Source: Macrostomum hystrix
Lineage: Eukaryota; Platyhelminthes; Macrostomidae
DNA length: 64,000 nt
Reading direction: 5' to 3'
NCBI GenBank assembly: GCA_950097015.1
Contig: CATNEN010000003.1
Coordinates: forward strand, 5,961,001 to 6,025,000
Positions within the stretch are counted from its first letter, which is position 1, and each line of letters opens with the position of its first letter. This document shows, piece after piece, positions 10,427 through 21,595 of this stretch. A program made the translations under genes and the position numbers. The notes under the pieces are model-generated. The model saw nothing but the letters and a program-made list of their open reading frames with translations, searched no databases and was not told where the DNA came from.

Positions 10427-10640
10427 TTGAATACACCTGCCCTTATTGGGCCACATGTGCAGCTATTGAATCTGATAGCTGCGTATGTCTGCCAGTCCAT
10501 GACTGGGGGGCACACACCCAATTATTACCCCGGCTAGTGCGAATTTAGAAGTCTTGCTTAAGGACAAAATTATATTTGATTTGGAATCAGGAATCGAACC
10601 TTAGACTCGATGCTCGAGCAACTAGTAGGCTACAACCCTT
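10427..10640 (-). mobile_element. SINE-B copy, internally deleted
   Basis: Shows the tail TACACCTGCCC, GGCCACATGTGCAGC, CAGTCCATGACTGGGG and a decayed head with AGGAATCGAACCT and GTAGGCTACAACCC. Flanking TTGAATAC and TTGAACAC may be a decayed target-site duplication. Confidence 0.65.
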
Positions 10641-11680
10641 GAACACAAAAAGCTTATAAACAGTACTACAGGATCATGATTAGCTTCTATACGACTACGA
10701 GCCGTACGCCCTACGGGGAGAGTGATACATGGGGTGGGTGACTGATCACGTGACCAATGATAGTTTCGCCCTGGCTGAAATTGCACACCAATCTAGTTAT
10801 AGCTGGCCAGAGACGAACATGGAACTAAAATATTGTTCAAAACATCATAACTCACATTTACCTACTCTTATAAGTAGAAATATGAACATTTTAATGCGAA
10901 ATTTGTACCTTCGGCTCAAAATGCCAACATTTTTATTAGTATTGTACTTCTTCCAGGCAGTGTATATTTGCGCAATTTTGTTGTTGCCTTTTTGCAAGCA
11001 GTAAGCTTTATAAAAATGATTAGTTACATAGCAAATACAAAAGTGGAATCAGCACAACAAAGGTAAATAGCACGGGGTCACTGACTGTACAACTAGATTT
11101 AGCATAAGCAAAATCGACTGTAACTTCAAAAACAAAATTGTAAACCTGTAAATAAATAGATTTTCATAAGAAAAGCCGGGAAATTTGGAGAGACAAAATT
11201 GCATCAATATATCATATACTACTTGCACGTAAGTAGCTATTTAGCAAACAAGGGAATTAAGTCGGTTAGGAGCACCAAGTAGGATTTGAATAAGTTAGTA
11301 AGAAAAGCAACAATAAATATTAAGCTGCGTAAAAAGTTACTACTTATAAAAACATTAGTAGTCAGTAGGCAGCTTTGTTAAACTGTAAATAAATAGTAAA
11401 CTACATTGCGCTAACGAATGCAAGAAAATTAAACTAGCATGCAAGTCCACAAAGCCAAAAGCCGAAATAAAAAAATTGAACAGTGAATAGTAACAAAATA
11501 GTAAAAAAACTGATAAAAATGATTTGAAAAGCTTGTCAATATAATTTAAAATTCGTTACACATTTCAATTACATTGTGAATTGTCATAAACAAACACTCC
11601 TTATAACATAATCAGCAAAAATTTTAAATCGAATTCTTTATTTATTGGGATCCTAATATTTTCAGAATCAGGAAACTTAA
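10641..11680. other. Intergenic, AT-rich
   Basis: A 91-codon plus-strand ORF (10729-11004) has one hydrophobic stretch but resembles nothing and lacks supporting context. Otherwise nothing seen. Confidence 0.35.
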
Positions 11681-11689
11681 TCTTAAAGA

Positions 11690-12290
11690 ATGGGGAATTC
11701 CATAAAGAAGAATCAAAGAATCTCAGTCCGGAAGAATGGGGAATCCCAATCTAGAAAAATGGGGAATCCCAATCCTGAAGAATGGGGAATCCCAATCCTG
11801 AAGAATGGGGAATCCCAATCCTGAAGAATGGGGAATCCTAATCCTGAAGAATTGGTAATCCCAATCCTGAAGAATTGGTAATCCCAATCCTGAAGAATGG
11901 GGAGCCTCAATCCTGAAGAATGGGGAATCCCAATCCTGAAGAATGGGGAATCTCAATTCTAAAGAATTGGGAAACCAATCCTGAAGAATGGGGAATCCCA
12001 ATCCTGAAGAATGGGGAGCCTCAATCCTGAAGAATGGGGAATCCTAATCCTGAAGAATGGGGAATCTCAATTCTAAAGAATTGGGAAACCAATCCTGAAG
12101 AATGAGGAATCCCAATCCTGAAGAATGGGGAATCCTAATCCTGAAGAATGGGGAATCCCAATCCTAAAGAATAGGGAATCCAAATCCTGAAGAATGGGAA
12201 ATCCCAATCCTAAAAAATAGGGAATCCCAATCATGTAGAATGGGGAATTCCAATACGGAAGAATCCTGAAGAATTGGGAATCTAAAAGTA
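11690..12290. repeat. Minisatellite, about 23-base unit
   Basis: Tandem copies of GAATGGGGAATCCCAATCC plus CTGAA, roughly 25 units with point changes and small indels. Intergenic. Shares the word GAATCCCAATCCTGA with the next array. Confidence 0.9.
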
Positions 12291-12839
12291 AGAAGTAGAG
12301 AATTAAATTTATGTTCCTACGGAGAAGTTTTCAAATAATTCTGCACTTACAATCAAGTAGGATCTTCTAAAAATTTTCAAAGATAATTTGTTGATAATAA
12401 ATAAAAGTTTTTAAAAGCAAGTTAAATTCGCATGCAGAATTAAGAAAGTTACATAAGACGCAATTGTTAATTAAAATAGAATACAATAAAAACGTTATCA
12501 ATTCTGAACGTGTGGGGACTAGACAGGTGTAAAATTATTCACCAACAACTGGGAAACTCAAACAACGCCATTAAGCACCGACCGTCATGAACGACTACAG
12601 AATGCGTAAAAAATTGTAAAAAACGGCGTAGAAAATTACGAAATCAAGTTAATGCAATGTGTCAGAGTAAGTAGTAGGCGATATATACTACTCAGAGAAG
12701 CACTCGGAACTTACAAACTAAAAAATACTTGTACGCTCGTATGTATACTAGAACACCTTGAAATGCCTGCAGACTAAAAATAGCTGTAAAAACAGCAAAA
12801 GCCAGGATGCTAAAGTTATCTCAAACTTTCAAGCCTGCT
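12291..12839. other. Unique spacer between two related arrays
   Basis: AT-rich, no ORF, no SINE recognised. Confidence 0.35.
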
Positions 12840-13760
12840 GAATTCATGAAGAAACTTACAACCGAAATCCTTATTCAGAGAATCTGAATCCTAATCGCGA
12901 TCCTCATAAAGCTAATCCTAATCCCGAGACTCAGAATCCCTGCTACTAAAATCAGAATCCCAGTCCACAGAAGTAGAATCCTAATCAAGAGAATTAGAAT
13001 CCCAATCCTGAGAATCAGAATCCCAATCCTGAGAAGCAGAATCCCAATCCTGAGAATTCTAATCCCAACCTAGAGAAATAGAATCCCAATCCAAAGAAAT
13101 ATAATCCCAATCTTGAGACTTTTAATCCCAATCCAGAGAAATAGAATCCTAATCCTGAGAATTAGAATCCCAATCCTGATAATCAGAATCCCAATCCTGA
13201 GAGTTTAAATCCCAATACTGATAATCAGAATCCCAATCCTGAGAATTTAAATCCCAAAGCTGAGAATTAGAATCCCAATACTGAGAATCAGAATCCCAAT
13301 CCAGAGAAATAAAATCCCAATCTTGAAAATTCTAATCCCAATCCAGAGAAATAGAATCACAATCCTGAGAATTAGAATCCCAATTCTGAGAATTAAAATC
13401 CCAATCCTGAGACTTAGAATCCCAATCATTAGAAGCAGAATCCAAATCCAGAGAAATAAAATCCCAACCCTGAGAATTCTAATCCCAATCCAGAGAAATA
13501 AAATCCTAATCCTGAGAATTACGAGAAGAATCCCTATCCTGGGAATTAGAATCTTAATCCTAATAGTCGGAGTCCTGACAATCTGAATCCCCATTCTGAA
13601 AATCATAATTAGAATTAAAATTATTTAAAGAGAAATCCTAAGAATCATAATCAATCGATGCCGTGAATTAGAATCCCAACGCAGAACTTTAGAATCCCGA
13701 ATCATAACTCTTAGAATTCTAATCATGAGAAGCAGAATGGTATTCTCGTTAAGCTAATCC
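12840..13760. repeat. Minisatellite, about 18-21-base degenerate unit
   Basis: Repeats of GAATCCCAATCCTGAGAATT with variants (CCAGAGAAATA). More diverged than the neighbouring array and likely related to it. ORFs through it are artefacts of periodicity. Confidence 0.85.
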
Positions 13761-13912
13761 TAAATTCGACTATGACAACTCAAATCCTATATATGAAACA
13801 AAATTCCACAACTTAAGAAATACTATTATACTTATATATGCTTTAGTATAACCTGCAGCGGAATATGTAAGTGGAACAAGAAATATAAAATTTTCAAAAA
13901 GCATCAGCCACA

Positions 13913-14145
13913 TCAGAGGCGCAGGAAATTCTCCTGTTTGACAGCAAACAGAGGAGCCAGGTCTGGCGGCAGCACCTGACCTTGCAGTTCAGCGGACTGA
14001 GGCTGCGAATCGTCCAATTCAGCCGCTTGGGCCACATTGATGGCGCCAATGGAGTTCAGATGATTCTGCTGTGCCAGCATTGACGATGCGAAACTTAAAC
14101 TGGGCAGTGAAGAAACTATGGAATGCAACGGCGGTAGGACAGTTG

Positions 14146-14177
<32 letters not shown>

Positions 14178-17087
14178 GAAGAAATAGCCGAAGTTGAAGG
14201 AACACTTATAGCAACCCTGTACGATTGCTGCTCAGCACTGGACAAGTCCGGATCGAAATTTCTGCTAGACATTGGCTGATAGAGCTTGCCAGCGGTTGTC
14301 AACGACGCTTCAACATTCTGTGCGTCATTGTCGTCTTCAAGGTCGTCAGTGTTGTCATTGTCAACGTCGTCTAGATCGCCCGGTGAATGACTGCGAAGCG
14401 ACGGTGGTGTTGGCGTCTGCTGATGCTGCTGCTGCTGCTGCTTTCTGACCAGCTCCATAGAGATTGGTGCCAGCGTAGGAATGGTCAGTGTGACACTGTC
14501 AGGGCACTCAAGCTTGTGCGCCTGCGAATGGTGTTGCGAAACCACGCTATTCTGAATTCTTTCAGCAACTCCTTTATATTCCTCACGTTCTAGTTTCCAC
14601 AGTATTACTCCGTGTCTATTTACTCTACATAAAGTATCTACTCGCTTTTATCCTTCTGTGTCTACCATCTCTACCTGAAGTGTCTACCATCTCTACCTGA
14701 AGTGTCTATCATCTCTACCTAGTAGTATCTACAATCTCTACCTGAAGTGTCTATCATCTCTACCTAGTAGTATCTACAATCTCTACCTGAAGTGTCTATC
14801 ATCTCTACCTAGTAGTATCTACAATCTCTACCTGAAGTGTCTATCATCTCTACCTACAGCATCTACCACCTCTACCTGAAGTGTCTACCACCTCTAACTA
14901 CAGTATCTACCATCTCTACCTACAGTATCTACCATTTCTGCCTACAGTATCTACCATCTCTACCTGAAGTCAGTGAAGTGTCTATTATCTCTACCTACAG
15001 TATCTACCATCTCTGCCTACAGTATCTACCATTTCTGCCTACAGTATCTACCATCTCTACCTGAATTGTCTAACATCTCTAACTACAGTATCTACCATCT
15101 CTTCTTACAGCATCTACCACGTCTACCTGAAGTGTCTACCATCTCTAACTACAGTATCTACCATCTCTGCCTACAGTATCTACCATTTCTGCCTACAGTA
15201 TCTACCATCTCTACCTGAATTGTCTAACATCTCTAACTACAGTATCTACCATCTCTTCTTACAGCATCTACCACGTCTACCTGAAGTGAAGTGTCTACCA
15301 TCTCTAACTACAGTATCTACCAGCCTACACCCACAGTTTTATATATTTACACCTGCTGTTTTACTTTTAAATTATAAGGACAATATTTTGTCCCCAAAGT
15401 TTTCGCGCATATTTAAATTTAGCAGTCAATCCTATGAAGGTCTGCAAACTGACCTGCAGCAGGGACATTAGCTGAGACTTTTTATTCAACAGCTCGGTAA
15501 TTTCGGCCTCCAATTCGCTGTTGTCAGTCTCCAGTCCGTTGGCCTCATCTGTCAGGCATTCAATCTGATCCTGGCGCTTCTTCCGACACTTGGCCGCGGC
15601 CACGCGATTCCGTTCGCGCCTCTTGGCCCGCCTGACCGACTCCTCGTTGTTCACCTGGGGGTCAGGTGTGGGGTAATGACTATAAGGCGTGGGTATTGAC
15701 GATAACGTATGGGGTAATGATTATAATGTGTGGGTAATGACGGTATTAGTGTGTGAAGTAATGACGATAATGTTTTGGCCCGTGGGTTAAGGAAAACAAA
15801 GTGTGGGGTAATGACAATAAGGCGTCGGGCAAATGGCTGGGGAAATGTCGTTAAGGTCTGGGGTAATGAGGGTAATGTGAGGACTGACGGGTAGTGGTGG
15901 TAACATCAACATGTAGGGTAGCAGATAGTGGTAACATGAGGGCTGTGGCAGTTGGGACAGGCCGGATGGAGTTAGTTAGGCCTACCTTTTCAGACTTTAA
16001 GCATCTCCTGCCTGTAGAAATAGTTGGCACCTGTTTCTTCTTTGACTCAGCTTTGGATTGCTTTGAATTGCTGTTAGAAACAGCAGCAGCAGCAGCAGTG
16101 GGAAGAGAGGAAGAGGCAGGGCTAGCAGGCTCTGAAATAACTGGCAGTGGCATTGGCTGCATTGTTGAATTAGCAGTCAAGGATGTGCTCACAGCTGTTG
16201 TGGTTGAGCAGACAGGCCTGACCATAGGGACTGGATCCAGACAACTTTCCATTTTAGTAAGTGGTGGCGGTTGTGGAAGCAGTTGCTGCAGAACTTGCTG
16301 CTGCTGCTGCTGCTGCTGCTGAGGCAGTGGCAGCGGTGACTGAGCAGCCATAATGATGTGGTGAGTGCCCGGGTTCGCTTGCAGCGGAGGCGGCTGTGGC
16401 TGCAGCGGAGGCGGCGGCGGAGTCGGCGCTTGAGCGTCGATGAGCTGAGCCAGCAGCTGCGGCTGCTGGCTGATGAGGTGCAGCTGGTCTCCGCGAATCA
16501 TGTAAGTCTGGCCGTTGCTGCCGGCAATGAGCTGGTAGGGGACGCCACCCAGGTTTCCTAGAAACTCCAGACCAGAGTCATGCTTCGAAACAGCGGATGC
16601 TAGGTGAATCTGGTGGTTTTGTTGCTGCAGTTGCTGCTGCTGCTGAATGATGTGATGCTGCTGCAGTTGATGGTGATGCTGCTGCTGCTGCTGATGCTGG
16701 GCGATGGTTGCCTGAGGCAGGGTGCAGTAAGACACCATTGGTGCGGCTGTAAGTGCAGTTTGAAAACTACCAACAGCTCCGCCAGGCAGCTGGAGTTGCT
16801 GAGTCATGGACTGCTGATGGTGCTGACCGATTCCCGGTGGAGCAGTTAGCTGGATGATGCTGTTACCATTGGCATTGGAGGTGACCACAAAGTTGCCAGG
16901 TACTGTGGTGGCTGCTACACCGGCTGCTGTGGCGGCGCTGCCATTGGCCGAGTAGATAGGCTAGTTGATAGAAAAAAAATACCCTCGAGCATCAGGATCA
17001 CGAAATTAAAAAATAAAAGACATGTTACAGACTTTAGAATTCACAATTGCCCAAGTTACTTACAACATGATGCACCATTGCAGACAT
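13913..17087 (-). CDS. Fos-like AP-1 bZIP transcription factor
   Basis: Four exons, 17087-17064, 16960-15986, 15654-15454 and 14551-13913, all phase 0, give about 612 residues. Exon 1 has only eight codons (M-S-A-M-V-H-H-V) before GTAAGT. Exon 2 encodes a Gln/His/Pro-rich region, as in activation domains. Exon 3 encodes the bZIP: basic region at about 341-360 (RRAKRRERNRVAAAKCRKK) and a perfect heptad of leucines at 367, 374, 381, 388 and 395, with the Asn-x7-Arg-x9-Leu spacing. The basic region and the ITELLNKKSQL stretch match Fos better than ATF3 or CREB. Exon 4 opens with an AHKLEC motif in the place of the Fos/ATF3 AHRPAC and continues as a long tail with poly-Gln from CAG repeats. Fos proteins need a partner such as Jun to bind TPA-response sites. 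Known Fos genes are stimulus-induced; no serum-response element is convincing here. Confidence 0.85.
14640..15330. repeat. Minisatellite in Fos-like intron 3, about 22-base unit
   Basis: Repeats of CTACCATCTCTACC followed by TGAAGTGT or TACAGTAT. It fills most of the intron 14552-15453. Two unit types alternate, giving longer duplicated blocks. Confidence 0.88.
15657..15900. repeat. Degenerate GTGGGGTAATGACGATAA repeat in Fos-like intron 2
   Basis: About ten loose copies of a TGGGGTAATGA motif within the 331-base intron 15655-15985. Confidence 0.6.
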
Positions 17088-17089
17088 GC

Positions 17090-18456
17090 TTTTTGTTGTT
17101 TTCGACCGATTGCACAGATTAACTCTTATCTAGCTGCCTGGCTTTAATTAATAGTCTTTGTTGGCTAATTTTAACATTAAGATGAAAATGTAATGCTTTG
17201 TTTAATGCAAAAACGGCCGCAAAAATATATCCTGCAAGCAGAGGCACGCTGACAGTAAACTAAATGAACCTCTACAATGAGAGAAAGCCAGATTAAATAC
17301 GACAAGCACGTGAGGGGAGGGTCCTGAATCGGGGTCTCCGCTTTGGGCCAAATATAAAATCTAGAACACCCACCCCATTCCCATTCCCCAGCGAAGTGAA
17401 GGCTTGGTAAGGAATTTGATAAGGCAGGGTAGGGTGGGCTTTAAGTGGTGTCCTCTGGGCTTTTTAGACTATGTACATTAACTCTTTAGAGGGTCTTTCT
17501 AAGTCTAGCCCTGTGTACATTCTTTATGGGTGGGGGTGTGTGCCAATAGGCTTTGGGCAGGCCGTGGCGCGTACAACGGGGGCTCTGCAGAAAACAGGAC
17601 AGACCTATTCCTATAGCTATTGGACTGTCTCGATCGATAATAAAATATTCAACTCCTCTCGTCTTTCTCTCCCTTAGTCCCAGTGGCAGTGGTCCCTGTC
17701 TCCTCTCCTTGTTTCTCCTCCTCATCTTTGTCTTCTTATACTGCTTATAGTGTCCATATATAATAAAATACAGACCAACCTCACTCACTCACTGAACTTT
17801 ATGTTTTGCTGTTTGGCTCCTACTACTTCAGATAGGACGGTGGAAGTCGTGCTAGAGAAGAAAACGTTCTATAACTTCTCATATAGGAAGTCTTTGTCCA
17901 CGTGGGCGTTGATTCATAATAATTTCGAGTTGAGTCATCCCTTTGATTTTTATGAAATATAAGTATCGGACAGTTTATTAGCGTATCACGGTAAAGCAGT
18001 AACTTTCTTTTCAGATGTGGCCATTGCCCATTATATTTAGTTTACTGTAAGACTTAAGATTTCATTACATTCAGTGGGTGCACTTTTAGCTTATGTAAAC
18101 AATGTTTTATATCCACATAAAGGATATCAGAATAACGGATAGGTTGCGGAAATAAGAAAGTGATATTTCGAGTTAAGCTCTAGATTAGATATAAGTATAT
18201 TGATAACAGTTTCGTGTGGTATGTTACGAGTATCAATTTTTTAGCTACAATCTAAAGTATTTCCGTTCTATACAAAATAATACAACACATCTATTAGAAT
18301 TTACTATTGAATTCCTCGTATAGTTTTCTCATTTTTTACTGATCATACTACTCACATCAGTAGACACAATGACATCATATGCTAACACTATAACACTATA
18401 TCATCTCACGATTAACTTTTTGAAATTAAGATAAATGACAGATCGTGAAAGCAGAA
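17090..18456. other. Intergenic upstream of the Fos-like gene
   Basis: Should contain the Fos-like promoter. Several 65-100-codon ORFs overlap on both strands and resemble nothing. No array. Confidence 0.35.
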
Positions 18457-18672
18457 GTCTGCATTCTAAGATTCCACTGGTTCGATACCCGACTACACAG
18501 GAACAATTTGTGTACTTTAGGAAGACACTTAAATATGCATTGCTTTGGAATTGGGTGTGGTGTCCCCCAGTCCATGGACTGAACAGTCGTACGCAGCCTT
18601 CAGATGCGCCGCGTATTAGCTGCGGCTGTGCTGTCGGCAGCACACGTGCCTAATTGGGGCAGGTGTAATTAA
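18457..18672 (+). mobile_element. SINE-B copy, head-truncated
   Basis: Begins within the tRNA-like head (GGTTCGATACCCGAC), continues through AATTTGTGTACTTTAGGAAG and CCAGTCCATGGACTGAACAG, and ends with the intact tail TTGGGGCAGGTGTAATTAA. Confidence 0.75.
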
Positions 18673-19177
18673 CTATTCAATTTGATAAATAAAACATAAT
18701 AACATCACAATAAGTTGACGATTTCAGCTTGCTTGCAAATAGACTTTTATCATACAATATAAGTATAAAAGTGTAATCGCGAGGTTCACCAGACAAAATT
18801 ATATTAAAGAAAACACGATTTACACACGTGTACCACGAAGTATATTTTAGTAATTTTAAACTTTGAAGAAAAAAGCACAAAGTAGGTTTCATAGAGGAAT
18901 CATAGCATACTATAAAATAGAGTAGTGTACGATACGACAATTACCTTGCTTGTGACACACATGTTGCTAAAAGTTATAAACAATAAGAGAAGAAAATGGA
19001 AAAAAAATATATTAAAATTGGAAATCAGAATGATAAAATTCCCAGCCAAATTTTCAAAGAAAGCCATAATAAGTGCTACTAATTATTAGTACTTACTCCA
19101 GTAGAAGAAATATCTGTCCTGACCGTTAATTAAACAAACCCGGTAGTTAGTCCTCGCCGGTCGTCCACGCCGGTTCG
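18673..19177. other. Intergenic, AT-rich
   Basis: Downstream of the RING gene on the minus strand. No feature seen. Confidence 0.35.
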
Positions 19178-20926
19178 TCATATTTTACGATGCATCCTAA
19201 ACGAAACAACAGCATTCGATTCGAGAAATATTCGAACAATCGACAGTTTCGGAATCGCCATCGAATGACCGCACAGCAAGTTCTGCTGGAGATAAGCAAA
19301 GCTAGGAAATGGTAGCGTAGTACGCGTAGCTAGAACATCGGTAGACACTGACATCAGCCATTCTTTTGCATCGCTGTAAGCGAGAAAAAATCCAAAGCCG
19401 AGACTAACCAGTCGTACTAAGTTTGTCTTCGGCTCTTGACTCGGTTGATCAGGAGACCAGAGCAGATTCAGATTGTTGCAAGTAAGTCCCATCAAATACA
19501 CGGACTCTTTGTTCATCACGACCAGTCGGCGACCGACCACTGCGATGTCGACAACATTTTCTACTGGAAGCTGAGAGCGCTCTTGAACTTCCAGTGTCTC
19601 CGAAGACAGGCACAAAAGTTTTGAGTTGCTACCGAGAACGAATATTTTGCTGGCACAGCCCGTTACTCGCAAAGGGTGCTCAAATTGGAGTAAGCACACA
19701 GTGTGGAGCACTGAGCCAGCCAAATCTGTCACCACTAGGTTTGAATTAACTAACAACAAATAGAACTGCTGTTGTTTGTCGCTACAGTAAGACGACATCA
19801 GGTCAGATAGGTGTGACACTTCCCATTCGGCGATGTGGCGAGGCTCTCCGCTTGTGTAAAAATAAGCCGAACAATGATCTTTGGAACGGTTTTTACCAAA
19901 AACGACTAAAACGGAAGGCAATGTTGCACTTTGTGAGTCGCATATCTTGGAGATTTTACCTTCTCTAATGTAAAATCCTCTGGTATTACTGCATACGAAC
20001 ATCGCATGAGGAACTGGAGTGTAAGAATCATGAAGATGCACTTTTTGGGTAACCAAATTGTTTAGAATCTGACGGGCACAGTCAGAGCTAGTTGAAGCTT
20101 TTGATAGCTCATCCACAGCTGCCTTAATATTACTATAAAAGCGCTCCAACCGTTCGACGGTAGTGTCAGGCGGGCCTGGCCACTGCTCATCAATGTGAAT
20201 TTCACACAGAGCCAACTGCAGCTTTGCGCTCAACTGCGAGAGCAACTTTTTTCTGCCGGATTCTTTTGCATTATTTATTTCCGTTAGCAACGCTTCAATC
20301 GATGCAGATGAGCTAGCATCTTCTTGAAGCTTTCCAATGGCACTGTCCATTTTCTCCAGTGTACTGTCACGGCACTCTTGTAACATATCAATCATATCGC
20401 TGAACAAGTCCGCAGCGTCCGACCTGTCCGAAATCAAATCGTGCAGAGCGGCTTTTTTGCTTTTTATCTGCTCCATTAGAGGTAAAAATCGTTTCTTCAT
20501 CTGGTCCGTAAGAAACTTCATCCTGGTGTCAAAGTATTCCGAATCGCTCTGCAAGTGTCGTTCGCACAGGCGTCCTTCGAATTCGAGTCCACAGCCAGCA
20601 GCAGCTTTGTCACAGCCCGGCACGCTGCAGGTGTCCGCAGGTTCGACTGCATGAGGCTTACCGCCAGTAGCTCGCTGAACAAGCATAGCCATAATCGAGT
20701 CTGGCTTCAATTCGGAACCGTACGCGCAAAATCCTTGATGGCAAAGCGGGCATTCACGAACGGACTTCAGCTGGTCAGTAGCTGGGTGCTTCTTATCTTT
20801 CTGTTTCTGGTTCATAAAGCACTGCCTGCAGAGGATGTCACCACAGGGCAGCTGGCAGGGCTCAGTGAAGATCTGGCGACAATGACCGCAGCGGATCAGA
20901 TCCGAAACATCAACTGCTGTCGCCAT
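19178..20926 (-). CDS. RING-finger / TRIM-like protein
   Basis: A 582-residue protein in one exon, laid out like a TRIM E3 ubiquitin ligase. The RING comes first: C13-x2-C16, C28-G-D30, C33-x2-C36, C59-x2-C62. The position normally held by the zinc-binding His is Asp30; Asp occurs as a ligand in some RINGs, so activity is plausible but not assured. A small Cys/His module follows at about 98-125 (CSVPGCDKAAAGCG, then LCERHL), like a degenerate B-box. Residues about 130-240 are helical and charged, a probable coiled coil for dimerisation. The C-terminal 270 residues have repeated short hydrophobic strands (for example LVVFGK, LLLVNSNLVV, RLVVMNKESVYLMG), suggesting a beta-propeller that would bind substrate. 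Substrate and pathway are unknown. Confidence 0.8.
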   Translation of the reverse strand: MATAVDVSDLIRCGHCRQIFTEPCQLPCGDILCRQCFMNQKQKDKKHPATDQLKSVRECPLCHQGFCAYGSELKPDSIMAMLVQRATGGKPHAVEPADTCSVPGCDKAAAGCGLEFEGRLCERHLQSDSEYFDTRMKFLTDQMKKRFLPLMEQIKSKKAALHDLISDRSDAADLFSDMIDMLQECRDSTLEKMDSAIGKLQEDASSSASIEALLTEINNAKESGRKKLLSQLSAKLQLALCEIHIDEQWPGPPDTTVERLERFYSNIKAAVDELSKASTSSDCARQILNNLVTQKVHLHDSYTPVPHAMFVCSNTRGFYIREGKISKICDSQSATLPSVLVVFGKNRSKDHCSAYFYTSGEPRHIAEWEVSHLSDLMSSYCSDKQQQFYLLLVNSNLVVTDLAGSVLHTVCLLQFEHPLRVTGCASKIFVLGSNSKLLCLSSETLEVQERSQLPVENVVDIAVVGRRLVVMNKESVYLMGLTCNNLNLLWSPDQPSQEPKTNLVRLVSLGFGFFLAYSDAKEWLMSVSTDVLATRTTLPFPSFAYLQQNLLCGHSMAIPKLSIVRIFLESNAVVSFRMHRKI

Positions 20927-21011
20927 TGAGGGGGCCGCTGAAATGCAAACAATGAAACGTACTTCACGATTGATCTGCTAAGTCTACAATTATCAAGGCA
21001 TTGTTCAGTAA

Positions 21012-21246
21012 GGGGGTAGTAGCCTAGTGGTCAGGGCGTCGGACTCATAACTTAAAGTTTGGGGTTCGATTCCCGACTCCACTGGACAATTTGTGTCCTT
21101 TAGTAAGACACTTTACTCTGCATTGCTTGAGTTCACCCAGCTGTTAAATGGGTACCAGCATTAGCTGGGGTAATTGTGGGTGGGTGTGGCGTCCCCCCAG
21201 TCCTTGGACTGAACAGCCGTGCGCAGCCTTCATATGAGCCGAATAG
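21012..21246 (+). mobile_element. SINE-B copy with intact tRNA-like head
   Basis: Head: GTAGCCTAGTGGTCAGGGCG, anticodon-arm-like GGACTCATAA, B box GGGGTTCGATTCCC. The CAT triplet and arm resemble tRNA-Met, but the acceptor stem does not pair, so it is not a working tRNA gene. Then TGTGTCCTTTAGTAAGACAC, CACCCAGCTGTTAAATGGG and CAGTCCTTGGACTGAACAGC. The distal tail is missing. Confidence 0.82.
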
Positions 21247-21485
21247 ATTTGCACGCAAAATAACACATGTGAATTTCTCGAATGTGTCCGAGTATGATTC
21301 CAAAATGGCGACTCGTGAAAAAATGGACAAAGACCCACAGTTAGACTTTATATTTCTTATTCAATAATAAATACTAATTTGTTACGCGGTTCTAATAAGT
21401 AATTTGAACGCAATTAAAGAGTTCTTTGTTCAATAAACTTAGAAATTAAGCAGAGGACAATAAGAAAAAACATAACCTAAGTTCA

Positions 21486-21491
21486 TTTATT
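21486..21491 (-). terminator. Candidate polyadenylation signal of ACADVL
   Basis: Minus-strand AATAAA about 105 bases past the stop codon at 21596-21598. Confidence 0.5.
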
Positions 21492-21595
21492 AAGGTTATT
21501 TATATCATATTATTTTATTCCACTAACCCCGAAAAGATCCTATAATATACTTATAATCACTAGTCAAGCAAACAGTTTCATATGTCAAAAGCGAA

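Noticed and set aside
10729..11004. 91-codon ORF with a hydrophobic segment
   Set aside because: No family resemblance, no promoter or splice context, AT-rich surroundings.
13913..17087. Calling the Fos-like gene ATF3 or CREB
   Set aside because: The basic region and zipper fit Fos better, the zipper spacing is canonical, and no KID phosphorylation motif is present.
21012..21090. Possible tRNA gene in the SINE-B head
   Set aside because: A and B boxes are present, but the acceptor stem does not pair and the sequence continues into the SINE body.
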